Assembly: GCA_900552125.1 (NCBI GenBank)
Contig: URYK01000012.1
Span: forward strand, 1 to 64,000
Length of the DNA stretch: 64,000 bases
DNA from: an uncultured Solobacterium sp.
GTDB taxonomy: Bacteria > Bacillota_I > Bacilli_A > Erysipelotrichales > Erysipelotrichaceae
Reading direction: 5' to 3'
The notes below the pieces were generated by a model. That model did no database searches. It was not told where the DNA came from and saw only the letters and a program-made list of their open reading frames with translations. The position numbers and the translations under genes were made by a program. Shown here piece by piece: positions 61,439 to 64,000 of the stretch (its first letter is position 1; the number at the start of each line of letters is the position of its first letter).

Positions 61439-62626
61439 ATGAAATTGACAAAGAAACAATGGATCGTGTTCGGTGTCGTATTCCTAATCGGAATTTTCGC
61501 AAACTTAGACAAGAGCATGATCGGATTTACAGCTGATAAATTAATCAGTACAGGAGAATTTACAAAAGCAGAAATTGGAAATCTGACTTCTGTATTCTAT
61601 GTAAGCTTTATTTTAGTTACATTACCTGGAGGATGGTTTGTTGACCGTTTTGGGTATAAAAAATTCGTTGTTGCATCTCTTACGATACTTACTGTATTCT
61701 CTTTCTTATTTGGAACTGTAAGTAGCTTATTCATGATTTTATTCTTACGCTTTATGGTTGGATTTGGTCAAGCAGGTTATACAAATGGTTCACCAAAAAT
61801 CATTAGTGAAAACTTTGAAGCTGATCAATGTGCAAAAATTCAGTCAATCGTTATTGCGACAGCTGGCATTGGTGGAATCTTAGCAAGTACAGTTGGTTCA
61901 AGTTTAATCAATTCTAACTGGCATAGTGCTTATTGGATGTTAGGTACAGGATATTTAGTAGTATTGATTCTATCAATCATCTTCTTGAAAGAAAACAAGA
62001 AAGCTCCTGTTGAAACTGCTGAAGCTGCACAGCCGGTAGAAAAAGTAGGATTCTTCGATGCTTGGAAAAATAAAAATACATTATTATTAGCAATCTCTGT
62101 ATTATTCAGTAACCTTGTTGGTGTTGCGTTAATGTTCTGGCTGCCAAATGTTTTCCACAGCAATTTCCACGTAGAAAATTTAAGTACAGTTATGGTAGGA
62201 TTCTATATCGTTATGACAATTTCTATGGCATCTAGTGGTTCTATTATCACAAAATACTTCAAAGGAAAAGAATTGGCATTTATTTTCTGGACATCTATTT
62301 TAACAGCTATCTGTTTAGTAGTATTCATCATGGCTCCATCATTTGGAATTGCGGTTGCGGCTTTATATGTTGGTATCTTTATGATGATGATTGCATTCTC
62401 AGGCTTACTTGCTGTTCCATATCAGCTGATTCCTAGAAAAATCATTGGTTCTGCATATGCAGTATTAAATATTGGTGCTTTTGTTGGTGGGATCATTTCA
62501 CCAAAATTAGTTAGTGCTTTCGTATCTGGTGATAGCTACTTAGGTGCTTTCATTGCGATGGCAGTATGTATGGTTATTTCTGGTTTATTTGCTCTAGCAG
62601 TTAAAAAACCAGCAGATAATCAGTAA
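61439..62626 (+). CDS. MFS transporter
   Basis: Product of 395 residues, ATG 61439 after TGGAGG. Twelve hydrophobic helices in two halves with a central charged loop (about 190-210). The first helix carries IFANLDKSMIGF, and GGWFVDRFGYKKF between helices 2 and 3 is the MFS signature; the profile resembles anion:cation symporters for organic acids. Two M20 amidohydrolase genes follow (28 bases to the first start), so the likely cargo is an N-acylated amino acid or a similar conjugate (inference). Confidence 0.88.
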   Translation: MKLTKKQWIVFGVVFLIGIFANLDKSMIGFTADKLISTGEFTKAEIGNLTSVFYVSFILVTLPGGWFVDRFGYKKFVVASLTILTVFSFLFGTVSSLFMILFLRFMVGFGQAGYTNGSPKIISENFEADQCAKIQSIVIATAGIGGILASTVGSSLINSNWHSAYWMLGTGYLVVLILSIIFLKENKKAPVETAEAAQPVEKVGFFDAWKNKNTLLLAISVLFSNLVGVALMFWLPNVFHSNFHVENLSTVMVGFYIVMTISMASSGSIITKYFKGKELAFIFWTSILTAICLVVFIMAPSFGIAVAALYVGIFMMMIAFSGLLAVPYQLIPRKIIGSAYAVLNIGAFVGGIISPKLVSAFVSGDSYLGAFIAMAVCMVISGLFALAVKKPADNQ

Positions 62627-62654
62627 ATATAAACAAAATTAGGAGATTATGATT

Positions 62655-63818
62655 ATGAAAAGTTGGATCAAAGATATTCCTGTTGAAGAGATGATTGCCT
62701 GGAGACATCATTTTCATCAGCATCCGGAATTATCTTTTAAGGAATATGAAACAGCAAAATTTGTAGAAGAAAAATTACAAAGTTTTGGTATTGAAACAAT
62801 TAGACCTACTGAAACAAGTGTATTAGGTACTTTAAAAGGAAATAAAGAAGGTAAAACAATCCTTCTTCGTGCCGATATGGACGCTTTACCAATGCAGGAA
62901 GAAAGTATTTTACCATTCGCATCTGAAGTAAAAGGTGTAGCTCATACATGTGGACATGATACACATACTGCTATCCTTTTAGCTACAGCTCAAGTATTAG
63001 CTGGTATGAAGGATTCATTAAATGGTACAGTTAAGTTTATTTTCCAGCACGCTGAAGAATTAAATCCAGGTGGCGCAAAAGAAATTGTAGAAACAGGATT
63101 ATTAAATGGTGTAGATGCGGTAATCGGATTACACATTATGCCTAATTTAAAAACAGGAAGTATTCATGTAATGCCAGAAGGTCCAGCTACAACTTCTGCC
63201 GATGGATTCTATTTACATATCCAAGGTAAGGGAAGCCATGGTTCTATGCCTCAAAATGGTATTGATCCAATTATTGTCGGCACACAGATCGTTAATCAGA
63301 TGCAGACAGTTGTATCACGCTATGTTACTCCCGGTGAATTAGCTGTTGTGTCGGTAGGAGAGTTTAAATCAGGAGATGCACCTAATATTATTCCTGATAA
63401 AGCATTTATGAGCGCATCTATTCGTACAGTAAATGAAGAAACAAGACAAAAAATCGCAGCACGTATAAAAGAAATTATTGATAATACATGTCAAACATAT
63501 GGTGCTACATATGATTTAGATTATATCTTCTCTTATCCAGCAGTTATCAATGATAAAAATATTTCATCATTAGTTATAGATAGCGCAAAAGAAGTATTGG
63601 GTGATGATATGGTATTTGAAGCTGCAATCAGCAGTGGAAGTGAAGATTTTGCTTACTATCGCCAGGTTGCACCTATCTGCTTTATGTGGTTAGGTGGAGG
63701 AACTGCAGAAGAAGGATGTGGTTTCGCAAATCACCACCCAAACTTTACAGTAAAAGAAGAAGCCTTTGTGGAAGGTGTTAAAACAGAAGTACAAACAGTA
63801 TTAAATTTCTTAAAGTAA
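62655..63818 (+). CDS. M20 family amidohydrolase (HipO/AbgA/IAA-hydrolase type)
   Basis: Product of 387 residues. ATG 62655 is nine bases after AGGAG; the ATG at 62649 is too close. Metal residues are in RADMDALPMQEE, HTCGHDTHT, HAEELNPGG and a C-terminal NHHPNF; the lid domain has IQGKGSHGSMPQNGIDP. No signal peptide. The family cleaves N-acyl amino acids such as hippurate, N-acetyl-diaminopimelate or N-acetylcysteine conjugates. The adjacent MFS gene suggests uptake followed by hydrolysis; a second copy starts 26 bases later. Confidence 0.92.
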   Translation: MKSWIKDIPVEEMIAWRHHFHQHPELSFKEYETAKFVEEKLQSFGIETIRPTETSVLGTLKGNKEGKTILLRADMDALPMQEESILPFASEVKGVAHTCGHDTHTAILLATAQVLAGMKDSLNGTVKFIFQHAEELNPGGAKEIVETGLLNGVDAVIGLHIMPNLKTGSIHVMPEGPATTSADGFYLHIQGKGSHGSMPQNGIDPIIVGTQIVNQMQTVVSRYVTPGELAVVSVGEFKSGDAPNIIPDKAFMSASIRTVNEETRQKIAARIKEIIDNTCQTYGATYDLDYIFSYPAVINDKNISSLVIDSAKEVLGDDMVFEAAISSGSEDFAYYRQVAPICFMWLGGGTAEEGCGFANHHPNFTVKEEAFVEGVKTEVQTVLNFLK

Positions 63819-63844
63819 AATTTGCACATGAAGGAGGTATGTTT

Positions 63845-64000
63845 ATGAAAGAATGGTTAGCGAATATTCCAGTCAAACAAATGATCGAATGGCGTCGTCA
63901 TATTCATCAGAATCCTGAATTATCATATGAAGAATATAAAACTTCAAATTATGTAGAAGAAATATTAAAAAGTTTTGGAAAAATTGAAATAGTTAGACCA
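63845..64000 (+). CDS. Second M20 family amidohydrolase, N-terminal part (cut by window end)
   Basis: 52 codons are visible from ATG 63845, seven bases after AAGGAGG; an ATG at 63839 is in frame but too close. The start MKEWLANIPVKQMIEWRRHIHQNPELSYEEY follows the same pattern as the preceding gene (MKSWIKDIPVEEMIAWRHHFHQHPELSFKEY), so this is a tandem paralogue. The catalytic part is outside the window. Confidence 0.85.
   Translation, partial: MKEWLANIPVKQMIEWRRHIHQNPELSYEEYKTSNYVEEILKSFGKIEIVRP

Overview
AT-rich chromosomal segment of a Bacillota bacterium. Gene order and protein content (ftsEX-M23-ctpA-uvrB, hprK-lgt/ppaX-trxB, rapZ-yvcK-whiA, HPr/HPr kinase, glycerol-phosphate teichoic-acid genes, DegV proteins, an Rpn-type transposase remnant) fit a gut-type Erysipelotrichia relative. 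That placement is inference from content; no rRNA or other marker is present. Almost every gene is on the + strand. Only an acyltransferase, an arylsulfotransferase-like lipoprotein and one tiny peptide gene are on the - strand. No phage, CRISPR array, tRNA or rRNA gene was seen.

Layout. 0-1.2 kb: end of an Rpn-family nuclease/transposase and a YitT membrane protein. 1.3-7.6 kb: a division/cell-wall hydrolase operon with two tandem ftsE-ftsX pairs around an M23 peptidase, followed by a CtpA-type protease. 7.6-12.6 kb: uvrB, an AI-2E-family transporter, yaaA, pcp and a DUF523 gene. 12.7-17 kb: HPr, phosphoglucomutase and glycogen branching enzyme, with an unlisted 25-codon hydrophobic peptide gene on the - strand at 14911-14988. 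17.1-33.8 kb: cell-surface polymer region: two PIG-L deacetylases flanking gpsA, then tagG-tagH-tagD, three TagF-family genes, a GT2-TagF fusion, an acyltransferase, and a YfhO/GtcA/CsbB-type three-component glycosylation set. 33.9-41.6 kb: ASST-like lipoprotein, glycogen phosphorylase, an M20 hydrolase and pullulanase. 41.7-43.8 kb: two DegV paralogues with an Rpn relic between them. 44-50.1 kb: uvrA, hprK, a fused lgt-ppaX gene and trxB. 50.4-54.2 kb: lipoprotein with an RsgI-like domain and acidic 15-residue repeats, VTC-domain protein, DUF4956 membrane protein and CotH-like kinase. 54.4-57.1 kb: rapZ-yvcK-whiA. 57.1-61.2 kb: small envelope proteins, GNAT, HAD, peptide deformylase and a MerR regulator. 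61.4-64 kb: MFS transporter and two M20 amidohydrolases, the last cut by the window edge.

How the genes work together. GpsA makes sn-glycerol-3-phosphate, TagD activates it to CDP-glycerol, TagF-family enzymes polymerise it, and TagGH exports the chain. The YfhO/GtcA/CsbB set, acyltransferase and PIG-L proteins are plausible decorating enzymes. Phosphoglucomutase, GlgB, GlgP and PulA form a glycogen or alpha-glucan cycle. HPr and HPr kinase link the segment to carbon catabolite control. The most unusual items are the doubled ftsEX, the lgt-ppaX fusion, the small hydrophobic peptide gene with a near-consensus promoter, the pulA leader, the inverted repeat around the PIG-L2 promoter, and the four-gene lipoprotein-VTC-DUF4956-CotH operon.
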